DNA from: Stictocephala bisonia
Taxonomy: Eukaryota; Arthropoda; Insecta; Hemiptera; Membracidae
Assembly: GCA_035578905.1 (NCBI GenBank)
Contig: JAQJVL010002520.1
Coordinates: 30,260-94,259 of the forward strand
DNA: 64,000 bases
Reading direction: 5' to 3'
The stretch's first letter is position 1. Each line of letters opens with the position of its first letter. The notes beneath the pieces were generated by a model. That model was not told where the DNA came from and searched no databases. It saw only the letters and a program-made list of their open reading frames with translations. The translations under genes and the position numbers were made by a program. Shown piece by piece: positions 1 through 11,067 of the stretch.

Positions 1-189
1 TACTAAAGTTTAAAAAAATAAACTGGGAGCTTTACCAGAAGAATGTATTTTATTTCTGTTCTAACAATTTAAATGCCGATCATTGTAATATATGCTAACT
101 ATATATAGTTAATTTACAAATGACATAAATGGGCTACTGAATGTTATTGTTAAACATGGTTCCGTAACTCCCCTATGAATAGGAATGAA

Positions 190-340
190 ATTGTTAACAT
201 GTGTAAACTTCGCCTGGGACATGCAAATGTAAACAGCAGACTGCACACACTCAAATTATTTTTTACAACATTACACCCAAATTGCACCATGAGTACAACA
301 GAAACTATAGATCATGTAATATTACAATGTCCTAAATAAA
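190..340 (+). pseudogene. LINE 3'-end coding fragment
   Basis: An open stretch from 202 to a stop at 337-339 reads like the C-terminal tail of an insect non-LTR retrotransposon ORF2. It contains an LRLGH motif, an N-S-R-L-H stretch, and then a Cys followed by E-T-I-D-H and a second Cys in I-L-Q-C-P. This is the usual zinc-knuckle-like end of Jockey/RTE-type ORF2 proteins. No reverse transcriptase lies upstream in the window, so this is a dead fragment. The assignment rests on motif resemblance only. Confidence 0.45.
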
Positions 341-1177
341 AATTTTATAGAAACATCCATTTCAACAAAATCAAGAAGTGCTGTAAAAAATATGGCTATG
401 GTAATGTGTTCCAATTAATGAAACTTAATTAATGAGAAAGCTTCATTAATCAATAACTAATTGAAAAGTGAACATATAGATTCCAATTGAACATTTTTTT
501 AACAAACCAGGTATGAAGGCAGCAACATAATGCACAATTTAAAATTCAGTGAGAAGCTGAGTTATAATTGATTCGCAACAGGTCATTTAACACTTTGAGG
601 TTTAACTATTTTTCATGTCTTATTGATAATTTGATTTATATTTGTAAGACAAATATACATGATACATATTTATATGTTCTATGTCAGTTTAAGTTATTTA
701 CATGTCCTGTAAACTAGAATTGCCTATTACACTACTATTTCCTATTAAAGCTCTTTTCAACTAAAATATTACAGCATGACCCAATAATTAAAAACATGTG
801 TCTTTCTTCTCTACTACGGTAAAAAGTTGTAAAACTCGTATTGTTCCGAGGAACTATAATAGTAACACTGATACCATAAACTTCCAAACCGCACCCCACC
901 CCCCACAGACACTATTTGAAGTGGGCCCTACGCCACAGTCTAGTACCTTTGTATAGTTACACGGAAGAAGGACAAGTTACAGCTGGATTCGAAATCACAA
1001 TCCTCAACATTGCACTTGGCCACAGTTCAATACCTTAGACTGCTTGTCCGTTAAAACACAGATGGTAGGGTGCATTGTACATTACTCCTCTACTAAAGCA
1101 TTGACTTCAAAGTGTTAACTAAAACGATCATGTTATATATTGACAAATATTGAAGTAATTATTAATAATTGTTGTAC
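341..1177. other. Pss intron, no recognised feature
   Basis: This AT-rich stretch is downstream (minus strand) of the Pss exon at 1178-1336 and is therefore intronic. A short C-run occurs near 895-905. I see no further Pss exon, so the catalytic and C-terminal exons lie beyond the left edge of the window. Confidence 0.4.
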
Positions 1178-1336
1178 CTCAGTGAATTCCCACATGACAC
1201 TGACTGCCCAGAGAATTCCAAGGTGGCGGACCAAGAGGGCTTTGAAAGCCCAACCCAGGAAATGAGCTAGAGCAAAAACATCCATGTGGTTCCAAAGGTT
1301 TTCAACCGTTAGCACAGAACAATTGACACCATACTC
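1178..1336 (-). CDS. Pss: Pss coding exon 3
   Basis: The acceptor is TTTTTCAG before 1336; the donor GTACAAC from 1177 is weaker than consensus. The 53 codons include [20 protein letters not shown] and [15 protein letters not shown], the membrane/active-site region conserved in phosphatidylserine synthases. The next exon, which should begin near the HLLPNFAECWWDQ-type family motif, is not in the window. Confidence 0.9.
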
Positions 1337-4300
1337 CTGAAAAAGATAATTAGCATCATCAACTACACTACAAATACTTTTTCAAATAAACATTTTATAA
1401 ATAAATAAATGTTTATAGTAAGGCATTTCAGATTGTTTTAAACAAAACTAACTTACAAAGGTTGGTAAAGTACATTCTTCTTTACTTTACTATACACCTA
1501 TATTTTCTTAGGCCTATTGTAAGTTTAGTTGGCTGAATTTGAGACAGCTACAAACAAGTAGTCCCTAGCCATTGATGTAGCCTGTTGCTGTCAAAACTAC
1601 TATTTGCTATTCATTATGATGCTAATAATTACAACTAAATCATTTGTTTGTTAAAAAAATTTAAAATAAAAAATCTGAAGTTAGTTCATGTATAAACATC
1701 TATTTGCTCCAGGAATTATATAAAACATATCAGAAAAATGTTTGTCAGGCTGCTTTTAATTGATTGTTGACAGAAGTAGCCTACTTATTTTCAGTGCTGG
1801 CAGTGAACAAAAACATACTTTTCCAAATCAATTGGCCTATTAGGTATTTGTTATCAAAAAGGAATTCCATAATACCAATACTGCAGACTTAATACTTCAA
1901 CTCACCAACTGTGGGTTATTATTTTACTTCCCAAGCCATACCATGATGAATTTTTGTTTGAATGAGGTATGAATTAATTACCTACTAAGCTTATATGGCC
2001 GACAATTTGACAAAAAATAGTGGATAGATCCACAGATATTGTCTTTTAAATTGAATGAAATGTTTATAAATTGTCGATTACAAGAGTTTAATTATTGAAC
2101 AATTTGTCCGCTTTAGTTTGCTGAAAATCGAATTTGCGAAAGAAAGTTGTAAATATTGTACGGTAATAAAAATTTTCTTGTTAAAAGAGACAGGTTGTAA
2201 TTACATAATGTGCTGTCTTGTTACAAAAATCAATGCCACTTACTCTGTCCATGTCTATGTGAAAGTGTTTTAGTCCAGGATCGAACCAATAAATTATTTC
2301 TTTAACTGTTTTATAGTCTTGAAACAGGCAAAATACCAAGAGCATTAAATATAGGACGCTTAATCCAAAAACTATTCTCCAAACGGCTGGATGGGGTCTT
2401 GTAAATGGCCCATTAGGAAAAGCCAACACAGATATAATAACGAAGAAGAAGAAGACACAATAAATTCCAGCTCTAATGTTAGCATCGACATCTTGCTCAT
2501 CTCTGAAATCAAAATACGTTTCAAATTAATATCATTAAATAAATATGTTAAAACATATTCATGTATACTAAAATCAAAATTCTTTCATATGTCAACCACA
2601 TCCATTTATGACAAAGATCAGTCTTCTATGTTATTTTAATCACATACTATAAGGGTAAATTAAGACAGGATGGTGGCCTAATTTTTTACTTTTAGTGTCA
2701 CATTTTAGTTCTGTTAAGAATTTACAATGTGTATAGCATCTAACATTCTATAAACACAAATAGGCTACCGGTACCTTGTATAAATGATTTCATGATACAA
2801 TTTTCTGGCAAAAAAAATCTTTAAACTTCCCCTGAACTTACGAACTATATGCAAAATAAAAATGTGTGGTTTGCATTAAAATTGGGTGCCTTTTTTCTAA
2901 TACGACTATCCCTCTGGCAAAAATATATGTGCATTTATAATTTGTGTTTATGTGTTGCTTTGATTATTTTCACAATTTGCTGTGAATACTTCTAAATATA
3001 CCTTACCTTACCTTTATGGTCTAGCCACTCACTTACCTGAGACATGATCATATACCTGCAATCACTGAATAGATAATGTCATAAAATTGTCCTTACGCAA
3101 GGAGTGTCAAATTAGTGGATGTAGCTATACCGTGTTGTCTTGAAAAATAATTGTAGGATACTACTAAGACCAAAATGTTTCCAAATGTCTGTTCAGTATA
3201 AAAAACTATGTTTTCATAATAAACAAATTTGCAAAGTTCACGATAGCTCTAATTAATGTTGATGAAATGTAAGATTCACTAAGAAGTACAGGCTTGTGTT
3301 GGCTTATTGTTCTAGTTTCTGCTCACCTAGCAAAATAAGAAATCGTTATCTAAAATAGGCCAAGAAATACAGTGGCCTTGCAACTATTAAGATTGTGACC
3401 TTACGGAAACCGTCCTATCCGGATCAGATTAAAATAAAGGTAGCTTAAGCAGTAAAATTAGGTAGATTTAAAACAATATATGTATGACATAAGGGTACAG
3501 CAGTAGGCCTACACATTTGCTGCAAATTCAAACATTTCTAGTTCCTGATCCTTTTTATTGTGCTTATTGAGGTTTTTTTAATACTGTATTTGTTCTTGTG
3601 TTGAGTTGCGAGAGCAATACCATCTGTATATATGAATTTTCGATACTGTATAGCGGGAATTTTTCCAGTTTATATATTGAATAAAAGAGGAACAAGTTCA
3701 GATCCTTGATGCAGTCTGTCATTCAGGTGCCTAAAAGAGCCTCTGTGGCCCAGGCACACAATTAACCCATTGATGAGGGTGGAATTCAGATAACGAAACA
3801 ATCAAAGACGCAATAATTTCAACCAGGTCTGAACAACAGGGATGCTGTCATAGAGAATAGGAGATATTCTTTTGTAAATCGGCCTCTCCAACAACTTATA
3901 GCAGACACTTATGAGCTATTGAGTGGTAACTTTCGTTTTGTTCTGGTTATTTACTTGGCTTCAAAACAGCTATTATTTTAGATTTTTTAAAAGCTTTGGG
4001 CTTATCGCTACTAGCCAATATAGCATTGAAGACTGTTACAAGCTAATGTTTTACTTTTGTACCAGCATATTTCAGATATTTCAGGAAGATGTCATCCATT
4101 CTGGCTCCCTTCCCCGCTAGAAGAGCCGTGATCGCCTCAGATAACTCTTGGAGTGAAGGACCTAGAAACTTCCACCGGTGCCTGTGGGCTTCTGTTGATC
4201 TTATTCAGTTTGTGTATAACATTTTTGTATACAAAGCGTTTTGCTATGTCTATAGGTCTCAGGTACAGCCCAACAGTATTTCCAAGGGCCTTAACGGTGG

Positions 4301-7300
4301 GGAGTTTTTGAAATAAGGCCAAAGCCTGCTTGCTGCTATGGGTAAAATTTATGTTTTCTATTGTAAGCCTATTTACCCATATCTCTCTTCTAAATATCGA
4401 GAAAGTACAGCAAGGAACCAGCTGTATCAGAGTTTCCGGTGTTCTTAAACTCCTTGTATTAGAGCCTTACATTATTGGCTCCATCCTGGTACATATTCTT
4501 TTCTGAAGTCTCTAAGCATACACACCTTGGCAGAAGAAACGACAAAGCAAGTGAAACGATCATAATTCTTTGTTAAAGGTAGAATGAACTTAATGCCATC
4601 TTCAAGCCTTAATGTAATGGCCTCCCAGTCAGCTTTGTTGAAGTTCCATCTACTGTCGGTTCCACAGTCACTTGTCAGTATAGCGCTACTATAAGCAATG
4701 TGTATCAAATGTGATTTCCGCTCTATTAGTCACCTAGATAATATTGAACGGTCTCACACTTCAAAGCATGGATATGGTTATCTGAGATTGAATTAATCCA
4801 TCCCGTTATCTTTTTAGGTAAATAATTTGCTGTCCTTATTCATACAATCAAGTTGGTTCAAATATGTTTTTCACTCATTTGTCATGAATAACAGATTCCA
4901 ATTAAAGTGGCACTAATAAAAATTTATACATTATTTAGTAGTTTGTTAAATTATACATTAAGTAATGTATTAATTAATATTATTTATTAATTATTCTAAT
5001 TCCAGCCTGTACACGGATAAATAACACCACAGTGTTTTTATCTACCCAGTTAAAAAAACTCTTGTCTACTCATCAGTAAAAAAAAAGTTTATTTTGTTTC
5101 AGTTAATATTGCTAATAAATACTATGACACATTTGAAATAAGCAAGAGGACATGAATAAAATTATACCAAAAACGACTGAAATATGTAGAAAATAACAAC
5201 TAAGTACTTGTAGATATTTAATATGGATACAATTAATAGACTTAAACATAATTCATTCCAATTGAAAATTTGAAAATGTTAATATAAGAATATATTACTT
5301 TAAATTCTAATATACTTATTATTTTTAGTAGTAATAATAACATACGATAACAAAAAAGTATAATGTCATAGGTAACATTTTAGCGTTATATTTTCAACTT
5401 TATTTCAAAAATCTATATAATAACACAGTTCCAATTAAGTTTATATAAGTTAATTATAAAAGTGCAGACGGCATCAACAATGCATAGCTAAAGTATCATT
5501 GACATTTGAGTTTGGTCATCATTTTAGCAGGGACCACTTACCCTTTTAACTTAAAAATAAACAGAATTAATGCTATCTGGATCTATTCATCACACTGATC
5601 CGGATGGTCACGAGACCACTGTATTTAGAGGAGAGATATTTTTTACTACATGGAAGCAAATCATTATTTTTTTTAATAGAAAATTTTCAATTCCCTTTTT
5701 ACAACTAATATTTTCATAACAGATAATTTTAATCATTTCTTAAGTTAAACTTTTGGTACTTATGCACTTTTGAGACCCTTCTGAAAATACAATGTCTTGT
5801 TGACAAGTGGTGAAATATGAGTTTACATCTCTAGAAGAGGTTAATTTCAACTACAAAACACCTTTTTTTACTGAAAAATATAATCTAAAAACTATTTTTT
5901 TATCAGAATAATTTTAAAAACCAAATTTTTAGAAATTGTAATTTTACAGATTTTTTTTATGCTGAACACAAATATAAGGCTAGTTGGATATTCAATACAT
6001 TATTTGTTCACCCTGAAAATACACTTTTTACATGTATGTAACCAAACATAACCTAACTTATCCTAATTGTCTGTTTGCTCAATGAAAATTCATGATTTAC
6101 ATTAAAATAAGTTAGGGTGCCTTTCCTTTTGGATGCCTACTGGCTGTCTCTCCGTTGGGAATATAGGCCCTACTGTATACACATTTTTTGCTATGGTTAT
6201 TCATATTACATTAATCAAATTGTGCTCTGGTTCAAAAAATTCTCAAATTATACCTATTATCCGTGAGGAATTCCCACAAACAAATATCTCATTGAAGAGC
6301 TAAAGAAAATTTAACAAAGATTTGCCTGCATGCTGGAAGGAAGGGTTACTCTTACCATGAAGTGTCAATTTATTGTATGTTTCTTGCCATGTGACTTCAA
6401 CCTCTTACAGATTGTAGAATCTCATAGATGCTGTCCTTCTGAATTTAAAAGATCTTCAATGGAAAAATTCAATACTTAAGTTGATCTTTCTCAATTGGCT
6501 CATTTTCAGAACTGATATATGGTTCTTTCGTTATAGTGTGATAACACTCATAGGCAGGATCGTTACCACCATGCAAAAAAAGTCTATACCTGTAATCCAC
6601 TGCCACTAATTCGTGGCACATAAGGGTCTATCCACAGACTGCCATCGCATATTTGCAGCACTTGGGGTCATTGCCATAGACAGCCACCAAAAAATTGCGG
6701 CGTTGTACCTTTGATACTAAATAGCATATTGTTATTCGAAAGTATATTGTAAAGGCCTGATTTATTTATTGTGGACTACGAGAAAGCTTGCTGCATCTTT
6801 GAGGTGCTTGTTAAGTGAGTAGACCAACTTATGAAGTCTCAAAACATTTGGCAATACTGCAAGACCAAGTTCTATGAAGTTGCAACACTGCTCAGCCCAG
6901 TGCACGTAGCCAGTAATTTGCCACTCTTCATAGTGAGTTGTTGCATTGTCTGTGACATGCGGAAATGGCCGTAAATAGAAGACAAAATTTTGTAACTGGT
7001 AGTTGTGGTAGTGGTAACCTATACAGGTAAACCCCTATTTTTTACGGTACAGACTGAGTGACGCATATTTGTGGCACTTATGGAAATGAACAACAACTGT
7101 AAAAACAAAGAGAAATTATTTTTTTAGTAAGTATTGGATATTGGATATAGGAACTATTTTGGGTATTTATGCAGTTTCTTGCCACCAAACAAATATGGAA
7201 CATGTTGCTTGAAATGGGTCTAGAATTGGCTGTATATTCACGATATGCTTTTTATTCCGCGGAAATAACATATTTTACCGGAAAATTCGAAAAAGCCAAT

Positions 7301-9581
7301 GTCACAACTTTTAGTATTTTTTTTATATTTCCTTTCAATTAAATGGTATTTTAATCATCTCTTTTTTATTTTGAGGTGTGTTTTTTGCGCTGAATACAAA
7401 TTTGAAAACTATTTTGGTCTATTACAACTATTTATCGAGATATAACGGAAAACTACTATCGCGGCAGATGGCGATTAGCGGCCATTACGCAATCATTATA
7501 CACAACAACTATTAATCACAAAAACCGAATTCACCTATATTGCCGCCGGAGTGACGGCTGGCAGGCCGTCATGGAGGCCAAATACTTGAATTTTTTTTGA
7601 GAAAATAGACAATTAAGATAAGTTAGGTTATATTTGGTTGTCAGTAAAAAACGCATTTTTCGAGCTGACAAAATTATTTTACTACAAAACCAGTTATATA
7701 TTTGTGTTCAGCATAACAAAATACAAGAAATGAAAAAAAAAGTTGTCGAAAAATAACGATTTTTAACCCTCCTGCTGTTCACTATAAGCTTGCTCAGTGT
7801 TTGGCCATTTTTGTCGGTTTTGCAAGTATATCTATAAAAATTCATAAAAATTATTAATTATTAAATAATTATAGCTTATTGTGTATCATTTTAATTGTAA
7901 GAACATGCAGAAAATGCACATGCAAAAGAAAAATGGATTACCTTATTTTGAAATTTTTGATGAAGTCTTGAAAACAAAAATTTTTTTTTCAGAAACAAAT
8001 TTTCAAGTCCGCGCTACCCTTAGAAAAGTTTATATGCACAGTAAAAAAATTCTGGAATAGCCACTTTGTCCTAGAGTTAGAGTTAGAGTAAAATGGGATA
8101 TGCAGTTGGTCCAGCCAACCCTTGCAACGAAGCCTGAGGTTTTTTGTGCCAATCCCGGTGCCTAATTGTCGTAAAGCTGGCAATCCTTGACCAGGCCAAG
8201 GAGCTTCTTCACTAGATTAGTAATTTCTGACTGTCCCAGAGGTGAGCCTTCAAAAGGTACTCTTCTGCACTTTGTCCTAAATTTTATTTGCTTTTAGGAA
8301 ATATAACTAATGTACATAATATTTACAACAACAAAAACACTATACAGATAAAATCAACTATTTACACTGTTTGGCCATTTTTGTGGTTTTGCAAGTATAT
8401 CGTTAAAAATTCATAAAAATTATTAATTATTATATAAACATGGCTTATTGTATATCATTTTAATTGTAAGAACATGCAGAAAATGCACATGCAAAAGAAA
8501 AATGGATTACCTTATTTTGAAATCTATAAACAAATCAAAATAACAACAACAAACTCGCACCAACGAAACTGACGACAGCTGGTTTGGCATCAGCTGTTTC
8601 AGATTTCAACGATCCTTTATTTACACAGACTAACAAACATCGTCTACACAACGACTTTGGCAGAAGCACAGAGAAATGACGATTGCAACGAGTCTAAATA
8701 TGAGTATATATGAAAGGTTTTAACGTTTTCATGGCAGTTTTACCGAAGCGCTACGTAGTCGTCGTTTTTCCGACAACTAACACTCATAATATCGGCATTG
8801 CTGTTGCGTATCCGACAACTAACAGCGGGAGGGTTAAAAAAAGTTGGTTGTTTTCACCATCAGATAAAAAACTAGTTTTTCGATTTTTCGGTAAAAAATT
8901 AGTTTTCCGCTGATGGAATCAAACTCTTCAAGAGATATAAACTCATTTTTCACCACTTTTTCAACATGAAATCATATTTTCAGAGGTGGAAAGAAGTTAC
9001 AGAAGTGAAGTTACAGAAGTGTATAATTACCGTTGTTTGTATTAATGAAGTTTAGATTTATTCAAGTTTATTTGTATTACATGATTCCCACAGAATAAAG
9101 TGTTTCCCCAGGAATTTCTACACACCGGTGATAAGAATGTGAAGATTGGCTAAGCATCAACGAACTGAATAGATTTGTTTGTTTTTCATATTTTAGATAA
9201 TTGGTGTTTTTTACACTGAATCAAAACCATCGATTTTGGTCAATGACAATTATTTCTTCAAAAACTATCGCAGAAAATCACGTTTAGCGGCAATGTAAAC
9301 TAATGCAAGCAAACTACTAACCACAAAAGATGAATTGGCATTTATTTTAGTCAGGTAACTGATGACGGGCTGTCAGGGTAGACCTAGCCTAAATAGATAA
9401 ATTTATGTACTTACCTAATAAATGAAGAATAAACTACTGCTCCAATTGAGACAGCTAAAAGCGTAATAGTGTGAGGTTTGTAGAAGAACTCTAAAGAGAT
9501 GTCCTCCACCTCCCTTTCATTGACACTTGGAAAGGTGTCATGGTATCCTTTAGAACTATCACTATGATGCTTCAGAGTCAT
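1178..9581 (-). CDS. Pss: phosphatidylserine synthase, N-terminal part (3 exons, runs off window)
   Basis: The family is the ER/mitochondria-associated-membrane enzyme that swaps the head group of phosphatidylcholine or phosphatidylethanolamine for serine. The coding join is complement(9415..9581, 2244..2502, 1178..1336), 585 nt or 195 codons, with consistent phases (2, 0, 0) and GT-AG borders at each junction. Exon 1 contains [18 protein letters not shown] and a hydrophobic segment. Exon 2 has the family motif [15 protein letters not shown] followed by a membrane helix. Exon 3 has [20 protein letters not shown] and VSVMWEFTE. These are landmarks of the PTDSS1/PTDSS2 multi-pass proteins, which are about 450-500 residues, so more than half of the protein is outside the window. 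The ATG at 9581 is chosen because it opens the family N-terminus with no upstream in-frame extension seen. The 6.9-kb first intron is full of transposons. The gene is divergent from mTerf3. Confidence 0.93.
2244..2502 (-). CDS. Pss: Pss coding exon 2
   Basis: The acceptor is GATTTCAG just before 2502 and the donor is GTAAGTG from 2243. The exon completes an Arg codon shared with exon 1, then encodes a polar loop, a Phe-rich helix ([17 protein letters not shown]), the [10 protein letters not shown] motif and a second helix before an aspartate-rich luminal segment. The open frame beyond 2244 is intron read-through. Confidence 0.9.
2503..3530. other. Pss first intron, unremarkable
   Basis: AT-rich intronic sequence in which I recognise no gene, RNA or repeat boundary. 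Confidence 0.35.
3540..4720 (-). pseudogene. degenerate Jockey-like LINE ORF2 remnant
   Basis: Read on the minus strand, scattered frames resemble a Jockey-clade endonuclease/reverse transcriptase. At 4708-4472 the stretch with [20 protein letters not shown] and FRKEYVPGW matches the linker between endonuclease and RT. At 4322-3920 there are RT-like pieces: an [19 protein letters not shown] stretch, then KCLLKVVGE. Near 3780-3660 there are pieces resembling [10 protein letters not shown] before the catalytic box. Frames change repeatedly and no intact YADD is visible. This is an old insertion in the Pss intron. Confidence 0.6.
4721..5749. other. AT-rich Pss intron sequence
   Basis: Very AT-rich sequence with short A/T runs. 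I find no coding, RNA or repeat feature I can support here. Confidence 0.35.
5755..6170 (+). repeat. dispersed repeat, copy 1
   Basis: This copy shares a recognisable order with sequences at 7370-9380 (partly inverted) and 11170-11960. The shared parts are a segment ending in AAGTGGTGAAATATGA, a CTCTAGAAGAGGTTAATTTC-like segment, A/T runs, then ACCTAACTTATCCTAATTG and a G-rich GTTAGGGTGCCTTTCC end. It is probably a non-autonomous transposon family. I could not define clean termini. Confidence 0.5.
6480..7030 (-). pseudogene. unidentified coding-like remnant in the Pss intron
   Basis: On the minus strand the interval 7030-6768 is open and protein-like, with segments such as [18 protein letters not shown] and [17 protein letters not shown]. 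It stops at HNK. A second protein-like stretch follows between about 6700 and 6475 after frame changes ([19 protein letters not shown], then a Glu/Lys-rich end and a stop). No splice sites or start codon are convincing. I do not recognise the family. It may be a retro-pseudogene or a dead transposon ORF. A Cys-Cys and aromatic-rich composition like this is unlikely for random AT-rich intron. Confidence 0.35.
7798..7954 (+). repeat. 157-bp direct repeat, left copy
   Basis: Begins TGTTTGGCCATTTTTGT and ends CCTTATTTTGAAAT. It is nearly identical to 8368-8524, differing by a few substitutions and small indels, and lies wholly inside the piggyBac-like element. Confidence 0.85.
8368..8524 (+). repeat. 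157-bp direct repeat, right copy
   Basis: Second copy of the repeat at 7798-7954, in the same orientation, about 410 bp apart. It probably arose by duplication within the non-autonomous element. Confidence 0.85.
9415..9581 (-). CDS. Pss: Pss coding exon 1
   Basis: The exon starts at the ATG read at 9581-9579 and ends in ATTAG before a consensus GTAAGT donor at 9414-9409. It encodes 55 codons plus two bases. The family motif around [18 protein letters not shown] is followed by a hydrophobic segment ([13 protein letters not shown]) that is the first predicted membrane helix. Confidence 0.9.
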
Positions 9582-10546
9582 CCTTGAGTTTTTATTCTAA
9601 TTTTTTAAGTCCATATTCTGTTATCGTACAATATATTTCATAATAGACCTAATAAATAAACCTATGTCACCTTTGATATTTTGATAACTTCATAATTCTA
9701 AACAGTGCTTTAGACAAATTACGATATTTAAATGTTGTCAACGGAGATAAATCGGCTGATTGAACTGTTCTTTAACTAACCGAACAAATAATTGTCGTTC
9801 ACTGAACCAAAACGTTCCAAACTAACAAATGCTGTATATTATTATGCCCACTAATCAATTCCAACATAAATTGACCTTGAAGGAAGAAGTCTCCATGTCA
9901 AACACTTGTAAAATAACATGCTACAGAAAGCCAAGGTAAATAAATAAGAATTTGCAGAAAGCAACCGCCAAAATCATCAAAAATAGCAAACCTTCCAAAC
10001 ACAAATGAAAAGACACTTTTCAGCTTTTCTTTCCAGAGATCAATAAAATTTAGTTTTATTTTTTGACGATTACACAGAAGGTCTATGGTTGCTCGTTTCT
10101 CTGCTTTCTTTTGAATGTCTAGGATATTATTAATTTGGAATTAATTTTTTTTAACCTTTTTGTAATCTTTTAAGGGAACAGCTGGGGAACTTGTGGTTTC
10201 GGTTTGTTTGTTTCGTTTTTCCTTACCTTACCATTAACCTAATCAAAACGAATCACAAAGTACTAAATTTAAAATCGTGTTTATCTTAAACGTTATATGT
10301 TTAATAAAGTGAGAATATGTAATTTCTCTGTAAGTAAAGTGTCAACCCTAGCTCAATGTATAATTTTGTTTTTAATTGGAGATTACCTCATCCAGATGTA
10401 ATTCATGTCATCCTGGAGTTTTAACTATTGCTTATTAAGTTAATTAATTTTATAATTATTAACTTAAATTTTCCTTACTTTTTTTATTTACTAATTGAAT
10501 ACGATGAGAAGTGACTAATTGGAACGTGACTCTTGAACTCAAAACA
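9582..10546. promoter_or_regulatory. divergent Pss / mTerf3 intergenic region
   Basis: The 965 bp between the Pss start (minus) and the mTerf3 start (plus) hold no other gene. The arrangement implies a bidirectional promoter or two closely spaced ones. I see no convincing TATA/initiator pair. Short T-runs and a TCCTTACCTTACCATTAACC stretch near 10220 are the only visible landmarks. Confidence 0.45.
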
Positions 10547-11067
10547 ATGGCATTTCTATCAACTGCTAAACATTTCCATTCTATGAAGAATTTATATAAT
10601 TGTAATTTAAGTCTCCCTATAAAAACTGTGTTTAACAAAATGCCTTATTTTAGTTCTATTTCTTTGCTTGAATTATTACATGATAATGCTAGATCCATAC
10701 ACATAACCCCAATAACATCTCACCAGTTTGAAAAAGTTAATGATGTGGCTACAATTAGGCCTACTACTAGCCAACAAAATAAACTTCTGAAGAATGATGG
10801 AATCTGGGAGGACTCCATCACATCATCTGATGTTCCCTGGATAAAAACTAGTGAAACAGATGTATTGGAACCATGTCAAGAGGATGTATCTGATATTAGT
10901 AAATTTACTTCCCCTTCTTTCAACTTGGCAGCATATGTAAATCAATCTCAAACTTTGCAAGAACTTGTGAAAATGGGCGTAAATTTAAACAAGATTGAAA
11001 ATCGTAAAGGTGCGGCAGAATGCATTTTGAAACTGGACTTTGAAAAGCATATAAAAGAACATTTACG
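10547..11067 (+). CDS. mTerf3: mTerf3 exon 1
   Basis: Encodes the presequence, a poorly conserved linker rich in Ser/Thr/Asp, and the first mTERF repeat up to EHLR. The donor is CG|GTATGT at 11068. The frame left open past it is intronic. Confidence 0.92.

Larger units (their letters stand above)
7767..8833. mobile_element. piggyBac-like non-autonomous element 1
   Basis: TTAA at 7763-7766 and 8834-8837 flanks a 1,067-bp insert. Its ends are imperfect inverted repeats: CCCTCCTGCTGTT on the left, and CCCTCCCGCTGTT when the right end is read in reverse. TTAA duplication with C/G-rich termini is the signature of the piggyBac superfamily. No transposase frame is apparent inside. A 157-bp direct repeat (7798-7954 and 8368-8524) makes up much of the interior. 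Confidence 0.8.
7370..9380 (-). repeat. dispersed repeat, copy 2, split by a piggyBac-like insertion
   Basis: This is a relative of the repeats at 5755 and 11170. The segment 8912-9000, read on the minus strand, matches the AAGTGGTGAAA and CTCTTGAAGAG portions of the other copies. The part at 7600-7750 carries the TAAGTTAGGTTATATTTGG portion in the same orientation. The 7390-7580 and 9200-9380 stretches resemble each other as direct repeats (CGATTAGCGGC-like core, then a GTGACGGCTGGCAGGCCGTC-like end). The element is interrupted by the TTAA-flanked insertion at 7767-8833. Confidence 0.5.
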
